Positions 8,974 through 19,176 of a stretch of DNA of 64,000 nucleotides are shown here, in pieces. Location of the stretch: contig NZ_ANIN01000001.1 of NCBI RefSeq assembly GCF_000320365.1, positions 248,001-312,000 on the forward strand, given 5' to 3'. The notes beneath the pieces are model-generated. The model did not search any database. It saw only the letters and a list, made by a program, of their open reading frames with translations, and had not been told where the DNA came from. The translations under genes and the position numbers were made by a program. The stretch is from Moraxella macacae 0408225 (GTDB lineage: Bacteria > Pseudomonadota > Gammaproteobacteria > Pseudomonadales > Moraxellaceae). The number at the start of each line of letters is the position of its first letter. The stretch's first letter is position 1.

Positions 8974-9942
8974 ATGACTTACATCATGAACTCAACCACT
9001 TTTAGCACCTTTTCTAAAGCCATTATTCAGCAACACGAAGCCGATATCATAACCTTTATCCGCGACAAAAACTTGCCAGAACCGCTCAACAATGCCTGTC
9101 TATACGCCATGACTGGAGGCGGTAAGCGTGTGCGACCATTGCTTGTTGCCAGTACTTATTACAGTCTGATACCGTATCAGCCAAGCGATTTTCAAGCAAG
9201 CAGCTCTCAAGCAAACAATTTTCAAGCAAAAACAACCCAACCGCCCAAATACACTCATATGCGTTTGGCTATGCTTGCTGTTGAGTTGCTACACGGTTAT
9301 TCATTGGTGCATGATGACTTACCGTGCATGGATAACGATGATTTACGCCGTGGCAAGCCCACCACGCACGTTAAATTTGGTGAAGCCTGTGCTTTGTTGA
9401 CCGGTGATGTGCTACAAACTTTGGCATTTGAAACGCTTTGCGATCCAGTGATTAGCCAAAATCACAAACTTGGCGGTGCGTTACTTGCCAGTTTTGCCCC
9501 AAGAGCCAGAAGAATGGTGATGGGGCAAATGTTGGATTTAAATGGTGAAAACAAACAATTAAGCCAAACTGAACTTAAGGCCATTCATCAAGACAAAACA
9601 GGGGCATTGATTGAAGCGGCGGTATTGATGGGCGGTATCTGTGCCAATGCCAATCATGCACAATTGCACGCTTTAGAAGTTTTTGCCAAAAACATCGGAC
9701 TTGCTTTTCAAGTGCAAGATGATATTTTAGATGTAACCGCCAACACCGCCCAACTTGGCAAACCCGCTCACAGTGATGAAAAATTGGATAAATCAACATA
9801 CGTCAAACTTTTAGGTGTAACCGATGCCAAAAATTACGCCCAGTGTCTATTTGACAATGCCAAAAATACCTTGATTGATGAGTTTGGCAACAATCATTAT
9901 TTAATAGATTTGGTAAATTGGTTGTGGCAACGCAACCATTAA
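8974..9942 (+). CDS. ispA: Polyprenyl (farnesyl) diphosphate synthase
   Basis: 322 residues (318 from the second Met). Condenses isopentenyl diphosphate with allylic diphosphates, giving farnesyl diphosphate for quinone and undecaprenyl synthesis. Visible are GGGKRVRPLL, the first aspartate-rich motif in VHDDLPCMDNDDLRRGKP, and the second, QVQDDILDVT. Between the RPLL segment and MRLAMLAVELLHGYS lies an extra stretch of about 20 residues containing repeated QA-rich words (SDFQASSSQANNFQAKTT) that the family does not normally have; the DNA shows repeated tcaagcaa words, so it is probably a slippage-born insertion. It ends shortly before polA. Confidence 0.93.
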   Translation: MTYIMNSTTFSTFSKAIIQQHEADIITFIRDKNLPEPLNNACLYAMTGGGKRVRPLLVASTYYSLIPYQPSDFQASSSQANNFQAKTTQPPKYTHMRLAMLAVELLHGYSLVHDDLPCMDNDDLRRGKPTTHVKFGEACALLTGDVLQTLAFETLCDPVISQNHKLGGALLASFAPRARRMVMGQMLDLNGENKQLSQTELKAIHQDKTGALIEAAVLMGGICANANHAQLHALEVFAKNIGLAFQVQDDILDVTANTAQLGKPAHSDEKLDKSTYVKLLGVTDAKNYAQCLFDNAKNTLIDEFGNNHYLIDLVNWLWQRNH

Positions 9943-10028
9943 CCTTAGATCGTTAAGCTTAGATCGTTCATTTTACCAATATCGTTTTACTAATATTATT
10001 TTTTAATTTTTTTTAAAAGCAACCAATC

Positions 10029-12851
10029 ATGACTCAACAACCAACCGCCTTATTAGACACCTCACATGTAAATTTTGAACAACCGCCGTTTGTTTTGATC
10101 GACGGTTCTTATTATTTATTTCGCACGTTTCATGCATTGCCAATTGACATGAAAAACAGCCAAGGCCTACACACCAATGCCATTCGTGGCACACTCAATG
10201 CGATAAACAAACTCATAAACCGCTATCAACCTACGCACATGGCCATTGCGTTTGACACAAAATCACCAACCTTTCGACATAAATTATCGGCTATTTATAA
10301 AGGCGATCGCCCAAAAATGCCCGAAGAACTTGCCGAACAAATTCCATACATTCACCGTATGATACAAACGTTAGGCATTAAACTGTTATGTCAAGAAGGG
10401 GTTGAAGCTGATGACATCATAGGCACGCTTGCCCATAAAGCCTGTAAGCAAGGACATCATGTCATCATTTCCACAGGCGACAAAGACATGTGCCAACTGG
10501 TAAACAATGCCATTTTGGTGGAAAACAGTTTTGATGACAAGCGTTACAATGTACAAGGCGTACAAGAAAAATTTGGAGTTGCCCCTTACCAAATCGTTGA
10601 TTATTTAACCTTAATGGGCGATGCATCCGACGGCATTCAAGGCGTAGCAGGCATAGGCGAGGTAACCGCCAAAAAACTGTTAACAGAATATCACACAATT
10701 GACAACATTTTAGCCAATATTGACAAACTCAAAGGCAAACAAAAACAAACCTTAATTGACAGCACAGACAGCATTCGTTTGGATAAAAAGCTGGCAACCA
10801 TTATCACCGATTTGGATCTGGTTACCGATTGGAATGAATTCAAATTACCCACCGATCCGAGTTTTAATTTTGCCCAAAAAACCGCAATTTTTACCGAATT
10901 GGAATTTAAAGCCGAACTTAAATCACTTGAGAAATTGGCAAACCAAGCCGATCAACCGTTAAGCAACAAGCCAACCCTAAACCAAAAAGCCAACAAGCAA
11001 CCGACCACAAAAACAAACCACACAACCATTGACAACGAGGAGGATTTTTTAAACCTTGTTAGACAGTTAGAACGCACAACCTGTTTTGTCATAGCCACCA
11101 CAACCACCAATCTTAATTGGCAAACTGCACACTTGACAGGCCTGGCGTTTGCATTCAATCCCCATCATGCTTATTATATACCAATCAATCATGTCAATGA
11201 TGTAGGTGAACGACTTAAATCACAATTAAGTGCAGATTTTGTGTTGTCAAAGTTAAAAAACTTATTAGAAAATCCAAATATTGCCAAAATCGGACACCAC
11301 TTAAAATACGACAGTCATATTTTGGCAAATTACGGCATTAACTTAGCCAAAGACTTAGCCAACTGGCAAACGGATATCATGCTTGCAAGCTATGTGCTTA
11401 ACACAGTTGCCACGCGTCATGATTTAGACGATTTGGCGCGTCATTATTTGCATAAAACCATCACCAATTTTACCGATTTGGTGGGCAAAGGAGCAAAACA
11501 AATGAGTTTTGCCAAAGTGGATTTGGCAGTTGCCAGTCAATATGCGTGCGAAAATACGATCATTACCTGGCAATTGTTTGAACTTTTTAACAAGCAGTTA
11601 ACCGCTAATGACAAACAATTGTTGCACAAAATAGAAATGCCAATTGCTCAAATTTTATGCCATATGGAAGATGCAGGCATTTTGCTTGACAAATCTTTTT
11701 TAACCAAACTTTCTGTTGAATTTGACCGTCAAATCCAACAATTAGAAAGCACCGCCCACGCTCAAGCAGGTGAAACGTTTAATTTGGCAAGTCCAAAACA
11801 GTTGGGTGAAATTTTATTTGATAAACTCAAATTACCAGGCGGTAAAAAAACCAAAACAGGGCAATATTCTACAAGCGAACAAATGTTGATAAAAATCGAT
11901 CACGAACTGGTCGATACGATATTGGCGTATCGCGGTTTGGCAAAACTAAAAAGCACCTATACCGATACCCTGGCAAAGGCGTCTGATAGCCAAAACCGCG
12001 TACACACAAGTTATCATCAAGCCTTAACCAGTACAGGGCGCTTGTCCTCTACCAATCCAAATTTGCAAAACATTCCCATTCGCAGCCACACAGGACGACT
12101 TATCCGCCAAGCCTTTATTGCACCAACGGGACGAAAAATTGTATCGGCGGACTACTCACAAATTGAACTGCGTCTGATGGCACATTTTGCCAACGATCCT
12201 GCATTAATTTTGGCGTTTAATGAAGGGCATGACATTCACCGTGCAACTGCCAGTGAAATTTTAAACAAGCCTTTTGATGCCATTACCAATGAAGAGCGCC
12301 GCCAAGCCAAAGCGGTAAATTTTGGACTACTATACGGTATGAGTGAGTTTGGTTTAGCAAAACAATTAAGACTTAACAAACAACAAGCCCAAGATTATAT
12401 CAGGCGCTATTTTAGTCGTTATCCGGCTGTTAAATCCTATATGCAAGCTACGAGACGGCTTGCCTATGAGCAAGGTTTTGTTACCACGATTTTAGGCAGA
12501 AAAATTCACATTCCAAACCTAGAAAACAGCAACGCCCTAATACGCCAAGCAGCAGAACGTGGCGCAATTAACGCACCGCTACAAGGTTCAGCCTCAGACA
12601 TCATCAAACTTGCTATGTTGGCGGTGGACGATATATTGCCAAAAGACAAGACCAAAATGTTGCTGCAAGTGCACGATGAATTAATCTTTGAGGCAGATGA
12701 ACACAAAGCTTATGAAATTGGTGAATTAATCAAAAACACCATGCAAAACGTGTTTTGTGATACCGCCAAAAAGTTGGGTTGGCAGGTGGATTTTGCCGTA
12801 CCACTGTTGGTAGAAGTTGGCGTGGGTGATAATTGGGATTCTGCTCACTAA
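10029..12851 (+). CDS. polA: DNA polymerase I with decayed proofreading domain
   Basis: 940 residues, full length. The N-terminal 5' nuclease is intact (LIDGSYYLFR, EGVEADDIIGTLA, STGDKDMCQLV, MGDASDGIQGVAGIG). The polymerase is intact: motif A SADYSQIELRLMAH, motif B RRQAKAVNFGLLYGMS, motif C LQVHDELIFE. The 3'-5' exonuclease region keeps LKYD (Asp428, E. coli D424). However, the site equivalent to FDTET reads VIATTTT (Ala356 and Thr358 replace D355 and E357), and YAAED reads YACEN (Asn509 replaces D501). Proofreading is therefore predicted lost, while Okazaki-fragment processing and repair synthesis should remain. Single gene; repeats follow its stop. Confidence 0.97.
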   Translation: MTQQPTALLDTSHVNFEQPPFVLIDGSYYLFRTFHALPIDMKNSQGLHTNAIRGTLNAINKLINRYQPTHMAIAFDTKSPTFRHKLSAIYKGDRPKMPEELAEQIPYIHRMIQTLGIKLLCQEGVEADDIIGTLAHKACKQGHHVIISTGDKDMCQLVNNAILVENSFDDKRYNVQGVQEKFGVAPYQIVDYLTLMGDASDGIQGVAGIGEVTAKKLLTEYHTIDNILANIDKLKGKQKQTLIDSTDSIRLDKKLATIITDLDLVTDWNEFKLPTDPSFNFAQKTAIFTELEFKAELKSLEKLANQADQPLSNKPTLNQKANKQPTTKTNHTTIDNEEDFLNLVRQLERTTCFVIATTTTNLNWQTAHLTGLAFAFNPHHAYYIPINHVNDVGERLKSQLSADFVLSKLKNLLENPNIAKIGHHLKYDSHILANYGINLAKDLANWQTDIMLASYVLNTVATRHDLDDLARHYLHKTITNFTDLVGKGAKQMSFAKVDLAVASQYACENTIITWQLFELFNKQLTANDKQLLHKIEMPIAQILCHMEDAGILLDKSFLTKLSVEFDRQIQQLESTAHAQAGETFNLASPKQLGEILFDKLKLPGGKKTKTGQYSTSEQMLIKIDHELVDTILAYRGLAKLKSTYTDTLAKASDSQNRVHTSYHQALTSTGRLSSTNPNLQNIPIRSHTGRLIRQAFIAPTGRKIVSADYSQIELRLMAHFANDPALILAFNEGHDIHRATASEILNKPFDAITNEERRQAKAVNFGLLYGMSEFGLAKQLRLNKQQAQDYIRRYFSRYPAVKSYMQATRRLAYEQGFVTTILGRKIHIPNLENSNALIRQAAERGAINAPLQGSASDIIKLAMLAVDDILPKDKTKMLLQVHDELIFEADEHKAYEIGELIKNTMQNVFCDTAKKLGWQVDFAVPLLVEVGVGDNWDSAH

Positions 12852-12857
12852 TCAACT

Positions 12858-12907
12858 TAACTTAGCGTTAAAAATCTTAGCATTAAAAATCTTAGCGTTA
12901 AATTTTT
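12858..12907. repeat. Short tandem duplication after polA
   Basis: Three near copies of cttagcgttaaaaat lie between the polA stop and the convergent FKBP gene; the middle copy has gcatt for gcgtt. No clear hairpin terminator is seen here. Confidence 0.7.
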
Positions 12908-12941
12908 CTACACAGACAATGTAAATAAACAAGTTATCAAG

Positions 12942-13481
12942 CTAGCCCAATTGCACCGCTTGGCTGTCTTTTGGTGTTACCTTGATAATTTTTACTTTAA
13001 ACAGCACATTTTTTCCTGCTAAAGGGTGATTAAAGTCTACTTTAACAATTTCATCGCCAACTTCACACACCACGCCAACAAGCGTGCTTTTGCTTTTATC
13101 TTCAAATTCAATCATCATGCCAATTTCTGGTTCACCACTTAACGCAAAATCGCTTTTGGCAAAGCAGCGTACATTGTCAGGATTGCCCTCACCGAAAGCC
13201 TCGGCGGGTGATAAATGGGCACTGCGCGTATCGCCTGCAGTCAGATTTAACAGCACCTTTTCAAAACCCTCCAACAAACTGCCATCACCCATCACAAATG
13301 TTACAGGATCAGGACGTCCAAAAGTACTGTCAATCAACGTACCATCTTCAAGGCTTACCTCAAAATGCAAGGTTACTCGGCTGCCGTGAGTAATGCGCGT
13401 TTGTTCGTTTGGCGTTACGATATCGCCAAGTGGCTGATTTTGCAATTGGTTTTGCAATTGGTTTTGCGAATGATTTGTCAT
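12942..13481 (-). CDS. fkpB: FKBP-type peptidyl-prolyl isomerase (SlpA/FkpB-like)
   Basis: 179 residues from the ATG at 13481; the frame is open further upstream, but that start would add a segment unlike the family. It has the FKBP core (GSRVTLHFEVSLEDGTLIDS, then VMGDGSLLEGFEKVLLNL) and the long flap insert typical of SlyD/SlpA proteins (SPAEAFGEGNPD to DFNHPLAGK). It lacks the His-rich tail of SlyD, which favours the SlpA/FkpB type. The N-terminal lead NQLQNQLQNQ is encoded by a 12-base repeat at 13439-13465. Its classical neighbour ispH is absent. Confidence 0.88.
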   Translation of the reverse strand: MTNHSQNQLQNQLQNQPLGDIVTPNEQTRITHGSRVTLHFEVSLEDGTLIDSTFGRPDPVTFVMGDGSLLEGFEKVLLNLTAGDTRSAHLSPAEAFGEGNPDNVRCFAKSDFALSGEPEIGMMIEFEDKSKSTLVGVVCEVGDEIVKVDFNHPLAGKNVLFKVKIIKVTPKDSQAVQLG

Positions 13482-13603
13482 TATACTAAATACTCTTTTT
13501 AAATATGTTAAATTTTTAAATATGTTAAAACAGGTTATGGTTAAATGCAATGCTTTTGTTGCAATGCTTTATGTTACGGTGTTTTATGTTGCAATGGTTT
13601 TGC

Positions 13604-14092
13604 TTAAACCGTGTATTTAACCAAAACCGCGACCAACACCGGCCATAACATCACACTTAACAGCATTGCAAACAATAATTGTGGAGCAAAAATCCCTTGA
13701 GTGAAAAAATGCAAAAAAATCAACGCCGATTGATACAGCAACAAACACGCCACCGCCAACAACCACACCAATCCTGATGACAACTGCTTAAGATAGCCAC
13801 TGATAAACTTGACAAAAAACGCAACCAACACCGCACATAACGCTTGTTGTCCAAGCCGACTGTCCGTCAATAAATCCGCCAGTAACCCAACAAAAAATGC
13901 CAAACCCACACCAATCAATGTTGGCTGAAAAACCAACCAAAAAATAAGCACCATAACAAGCCACATCGGACGAAACACCGCGATGCTGGCATTGAGCGGA
14001 TAAACACTAAAAATAGATGCCACCACAAAACTAAACGTCATTACGCTATATAAATGTACGGACGATTTTTTATGGGCGTGGGAATTTTGCAT
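13604..14092 (-). CDS. mreD: Rod shape-determining protein MreD
   Basis: 162 residues, four or five predicted membrane helices, of normal length. The segment LADLLTDSRLGQQAL is the recognisable family core. An inner membrane part of the elongasome that links MreC to the cell-wall machinery. Third gene of the minus-strand mreBCD block, 73 bases after mreC; that gap holds a duplicated ggctttttaagcc-like word. Weak ribosome site. Confidence 0.9.
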   Translation of the reverse strand: MQNSHAHKKSSVHLYSVMTFSFVVASIFSVYPLNASIAVFRPMWLVMVLIFWLVFQPTLIGVGLAFFVGLLADLLTDSRLGQQALCAVLVAFFVKFISGYLKQLSSGLVWLLAVACLLLYQSALIFLHFFTQGIFAPQLLFAMLLSVMLWPVLVAVLVKYTV

Positions 14093-14165
14093 AGCGAACT
14101 CGTATTTGCTTATTCTTGGTGCTTGGTTTTTTAAGCCCTTGGCTTTTTAAGCCTGGTTTTGACGC

Positions 14166-14996
14166 TTAGTTTTTTGGCAAAAGCAACAACACATAGGCGG
14201 TATTGACAAAATTTGCCGTTGGCGTAACGGTGATTTTGGCATAACCCCCTGCTTGTTCATCTTCAATTTTTGCCACACGCCCAACCAAAAAACCCGCAGG
14301 AAAACGCCCTCCAAGCCCTGATGAAACCAATTCATCACCAACTTGTACATCGGTTGCTTTAAAAATATAATCAAGCGACAAATATTGTGGACTGCCCTTG
14401 CCTGTTACAATGGCATTTTGCCCGGTGCGCTTGATACTTACCGCCACTGATTGTTGTTCATCACTTAACAACAACACGCGACTTGTATGCTCATATACAT
14501 TTAGCACCTGCCCCAAAATTCCCTTTTCGTCAATCACAACTTGGCCGATTGCCACGCCGTCTTTTGTGCCTTTATTAATCACAATCATTTGGCGCAGTGG
14601 GTTGCTATCTGTGCCAATGGTTTTTGATGCAAGCATTAGGTGAAATTGGTTAGGACTTGTGGTGGATAAAATGCCTTGTAAGCGAGCATTTTCGGCGATC
14701 AAATAATCTTGTTTTTGTAGTTGCCCTTTAATGTGTAATAATTCTGCCTTTAATTGGATATTTTCACGGCGCAATGTTTCTTTATCGGTCATTTTACTAC
14801 CAAGCCACGCCACAAAAAAATCCGGATAAGCCGACATCTGATAAATCGGTTGCATAGATGCGTGTGCCACGTTACGAATTGGCTGAAACAGTTGAGAATT
14901 TTTGCTGTCTAACAACATTAACACAATGGCAAAAAATACCACAATCGCAGTTTTGCGCAAAGTTAACGGTTGATGACTAAAAAGAGTTAACGACAT
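14166..14996 (-). CDS. mreC: Rod shape-determining protein MreC
   Basis: 276 residues from the ATG at 14996 (an upstream TTG would add two residues). One N-terminal membrane helix (about 15-32), a periplasmic coiled coil (ETLRRENIQLKAELLHIKGQ) and the beta domain (NKGTKDGVAIGQVVIDEKGI, then SSGLGGRFPAGFLVGRV). MreC forms the periplasmic scaffold that activates PBP2/RodA. It lies 153 bases after mreB. Confidence 0.95.
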   Translation of the reverse strand: MSLTLFSHQPLTLRKTAIVVFFAIVLMLLDSKNSQLFQPIRNVAHASMQPIYQMSAYPDFFVAWLGSKMTDKETLRRENIQLKAELLHIKGQLQKQDYLIAENARLQGILSTTSPNQFHLMLASKTIGTDSNPLRQMIVINKGTKDGVAIGQVVIDEKGILGQVLNVYEHTSRVLLLSDEQQSVAVSIKRTGQNAIVTGKGSPQYLSLDYIFKATDVQVGDELVSSGLGGRFPAGFLVGRVAKIEDEQAGGYAKITVTPTANFVNTAYVLLLLPKN

Positions 14997-15149
14997 AATC
15001 AATCACATGGTTTTTTAAAGACTACTTTAACCAAAACTTAATACCCTAACACCCAAATCCTAACAAAGAAACCGCCAAATATAGCGGTATCTTTTTAGCA
15101 CTGGTTTTTACACAACGGAGGTTTTTACACAACGGATTTCACACGGTTT

Positions 15150-16525
<1,376 letters not shown>

Positions 16526-16828
16526 ATGACTCAAACAGTTACCGCCAAAGAAATTACCGACATTGCAAAACTTTCGCGTTTGGGAATCGATGCCGATCAA
16601 TGCCAAAGTTACGCCGACAGTCTAAGTAAAATCTTATCCATGATGGATATTTTGTCAGAAGTCAATACCGATGACATCGCCCCTTTAACCAACGTGCATG
16701 ACATGACTCAAAGACTGCGTGATGATGTGGTGGACGCCTATGATTTATCCGTCAATCGCAAGCTTAATCAATCCATCGCCCCGAACACTCAAGACGGTTT
16801 ATACCTTGTGCCACAAGTGATTGAATAA
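16526..16828 (+). CDS. gatC: Asp-tRNA(Asn)/Glu-tRNA(Gln) amidotransferase subunit C
   Basis: 100 residues. GatC stabilises the GatA-GatB complex that turns misacylated Glu-tRNA(Gln) or Asp-tRNA(Asn) into the correct amidated form. The helical start (IAKLSRLGI, then SKILSMMDILSEVNTDDIAP) and the phrase LRDDVV are typical. ATG at 16526 with AAAGGA upstream. First gene of the gat operon. Confidence 0.94.
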   Translation: MTQTVTAKEITDIAKLSRLGIDADQCQSYADSLSKILSMMDILSEVNTDDIAPLTNVHDMTQRLRDDVVDAYDLSVNRKLNQSIAPNTQDGLYLVPQVIE

Positions 16829-16887
16829 AAAAGTTTAATCTAATTTTAAAAAAATCTATTTAGCAAAACTTCACAAAAGAGAACATC

Positions 16888-18399
16888 ATGACTCAATTAC
16901 ACACTTTATCCGTCAAAGAACTTGCAGACGGTTTGGCAAACAAAGACTTTAGCAGCACCGAGCTTACCCAATATTTTTTACAGCGGATTGACAAGCACGA
17001 TAAACAGCTTAACAGCTTTATCACAGTGACCCCAGAGCTTGCCTTAGCACAGGCCAAACAAGCCGATGAACGCTTAAAATCAGGCAACGCCCACCCATTA
17101 ACCGGCATACCCATTGCCCATAAAGACATTTTTAATACCCAAGGCATACTGACAACTTGTGGCTCAAAAATGCTGGCAAATTACGTCGCACCCTATGATG
17201 CCACTATCGTAACAAAATGTAACAACGCAGGATTGGTTACCCTTGGCAAAACCTCAATGGACGAATTTGCCATGGGTTCGGACAACGAAAGCTCGTATTT
17301 TGGAGCGGTGCACAACCCTTGGGCGTTAGATTATGTGCCAGGCGGCTCATCAGGGGGCAGTGCAGCGGCGGTGGCAGGCGGACTTGCCCCACTTGCCACA
17401 GGTTCCGATACGGGCGGTTCGATTCGTCAGCCCGCCAGTTTTTGTGGCTTAACGGGGATTAAACCCACTTACGGACGAGTGTCTCGCTTTGGCATGATTG
17501 CCTATGCGTCAAGTTTTGACCAAGCGGGCAGTTTTGGTAAATCCGCTCAAGATTGTGCGTATTTGCTGGAAATTATGAGCGGATTTGATGCAAAAGACTC
17601 AACTTGTGTCAATAAATCCGTGCCAACTTGGACGGCGGATTTAGCAAACAAAAGTTTAGCAAGCAAGGATTTAACAAGCAAAGGTTTAGAAAATAAGCCA
17701 CTACAAGGCTTAAGAATCGGCGTGCCAAGCGAGTATTTTGGAGCAGGCTTACAAGATGACGTTAAAACTGTTATTAACCAATCTTTACAGCAATACGAAC
17801 AGCTTGGGGCAACTTTGGTAGATGTGCATTTAACCAATCCTGAAATTACCTTGGCGGCTTATTATTTGCTTGCCCCTGCTGAAGCATCAAGCAATTTGTC
17901 TCGTTATGACGGCGTGCGTTTTGGCTATCGCTGTGAAAATCCAACCGATTTAACCGATTTGTACACACGCAGTCGTTCAGAAGGTTTTGGTGCAGAAGTA
18001 CAGCGGCGGATTTTGATGGGGACTTATGCCCTATCGGCAGGCTATTGCGATGCGTATTATGTCAAGGCACAAAAGGTTCGTCGCTTGATTTTAAATGATT
18101 TTAATCACGCCTTTGACGCTTGTGATGTCATCGCAACCCCCACTGCCCCAACGCCTGCCTACAAAATCGGAGCAAGTCTCACTCCAAGCGAGATTTATAT
18201 GGGTGATGTGTATACCATTGGGGTGAATTTAGCAGGATTGCCCGCCTTGTCGCACCCTGTGGGATTTGTGAATGGATTGCCCGTAGGTCTACAATTGATT
18301 GGCAAACACTGGACAGAAAGTGAGCTTTTTCACCTTGCCGATGCCTATCAACAAGCGACCGATTTTCACACACAATTGTCAACAATTGCTAAAGAATGA
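16888..18399 (+). CDS. gatA: Glutamyl-tRNA(Gln) amidotransferase subunit A
   Basis: 503 residues. The amidase-signature subunit that releases ammonia from glutamine. The Ser-cisSer-Lys triad region is present: Lys in PIAHKDIF and the serines in [15 protein letters not shown] and [13 protein letters not shown]. Between [10 protein letters not shown] and [13 protein letters not shown] there is an insert of about 16 residues ([17 protein letters not shown]) made of repeated SK/NK-L words; the DNA shows three near copies of a 15-base unit (about 17648-17695). The insert sits where the family has a short loop, so activity is probably retained. Confidence 0.95.
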   Translation: MTQLHTLSVKELADGLANKDFSSTELTQYFLQRIDKHDKQLNSFITVTPELALAQAKQADERLKSGNAHPLTGIPIAHKDIFNTQGILTTCGSKMLANYVAPYDATIVTKCNNAGLVTLGKTSMDEFAMGSDNESSYFGAVHNPWALDYVPGGSSGGSAAAVAGGLAPLATGSDTGGSIRQPASFCGLTGIKPTYGRVSRFGMIAYASSFDQAGSFGKSAQDCAYLLEIMSGFDAKDSTCVNKSVPTWTADLANKSLASKDLTSKGLENKPLQGLRIGVPSEYFGAGLQDDVKTVINQSLQQYEQLGATLVDVHLTNPEITLAAYYLLAPAEASSNLSRYDGVRFGYRCENPTDLTDLYTRSRSEGFGAEVQRRILMGTYALSAGYCDAYYVKAQKVRRLILNDFNHAFDACDVIATPTAPTPAYKIGASLTPSEIYMGDVYTIGVNLAGLPALSHPVGFVNGLPVGLQLIGKHWTESELFHLADAYQQATDFHTQLSTIAKE

Positions 18400-18446
18400 T
18401 TTAAAAACAATGCAAAACAAGCAATTCAAAAACAAGGAAAAATGCG

Positions 18447-19034
18447 ATGAATGCCATTTTAAAACCTGAAATGATTGACGTATCCGAGCAAGAATATCTG
18501 CAAGTTTATGCCAATCACAGTCAGAAAAAATACGAGCTGATTGACAATCGTGTGTATGCCACGGTTAATACAAGCCGTGTGCATAATTTATTGGCAGGCA
18601 CGCTTTATGCCTTGCTGGATAAGCATTTAACCGACAAATGTTTGCCATTTATTGGCGATTTAAAGGTAAAAACAGGCAAAAATTATTATTATCCCGATAT
18701 TGTTGTGGATTGCAATGATGATGGCAATGACAATAACCATGCCAACGAGTTTTTTGCCAATCAGCCCAAATTGATTATTGAAGTGCTATCAGAATCCACT
18801 CGCAAAGTTGACAATACGCAAAAACTTGCCGATTACGCCAAAATTGACACGCTAGAAGAGTACGCCTTGATTGAACAAAACTTTATGCAAGTGCTGATTT
18901 ATCGCAAAAGTGATGGTTGGAAAAAAGCCGAGCATTACGGACAAGGCGATACAGTAAAATTTTTGAGTGTCGGACTTGATGTGCCAATTAAAATCTTGTA
19001 CAAGCGTGTTGTTTTTGACACCGAGTGTTTTTGA
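18447..19034 (+). CDS. Uma2-family (DUF820) putative endonuclease
   Basis: 195 residues. The core YYYPDIVVDC ... PKLIIEVLSEST ... DNTQKLADYAKI matches the PD-(D/E)XK-like Uma2 family (Asp in PDIVV, Glu in IEVLS, Lys in KLADY). Members are abundant in cyanobacteria and scattered elsewhere; their function is not established. It stands between gatA and gatB on the same strand, 47 bases after gatA and 142 before gatB, so it probably rides on the gat transcript. Its stop codon spans the boundary between the first two units of a 16-base tandem repeat. ATG at 18447 with AAGGA upstream. Confidence 0.85.
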   Translation: MNAILKPEMIDVSEQEYLQVYANHSQKKYELIDNRVYATVNTSRVHNLLAGTLYALLDKHLTDKCLPFIGDLKVKTGKNYYYPDIVVDCNDDGNDNNHANEFFANQPKLIIEVLSESTRKVDNTQKLADYAKIDTLEEYALIEQNFMQVLIYRKSDGWKKAEHYGQGDTVKFLSVGLDVPIKILYKRVVFDTECF

Positions 19035-19120
19035 TACCAAGTGTTTTTGATACCAAGTGTTTTTGATACCAAGTGTTTTTGATACCAAGTGTTTTTGATA
19101 CCGAGTGTTTTGATACCAAG
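19017..19120. repeat. 16-base tandem repeat between Uma2 gene and gatB
   Basis: The unit gataccaagtgttttt occurs exactly at 19033-19048, 19049-19064, 19065-19080 and 19081-19096, flanked by variants at 19017-19032 (two changes), 19097-19111 (one base short) and a partial at 19112-19120. The Uma2 stop codon (19032-19034) spans the boundary of the first two units. Because 16 is not a multiple of three, copy-number change would not keep a frame, so the array is non-coding. Confidence 0.95.
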
Positions 19121-19176
19121 CAAACATAGCACTCAATCACACAATATTTATAAATTTAATTAAAAGAGAAATTTCC

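Noticed and set aside
19017-19120. Regular 16-base repeats considered as a CRISPR array
   Set aside because: Units abut with no spacers, are too short for CRISPR repeats, and no cas genes are present.
18852-19136. Minus-strand reading frames with repeated WYQKHLVSKT words over the 16-base array
   Set aside because: They exist only because the repeat is open in several frames; no ribosome site, and they overlap the Uma2 gene antisense.
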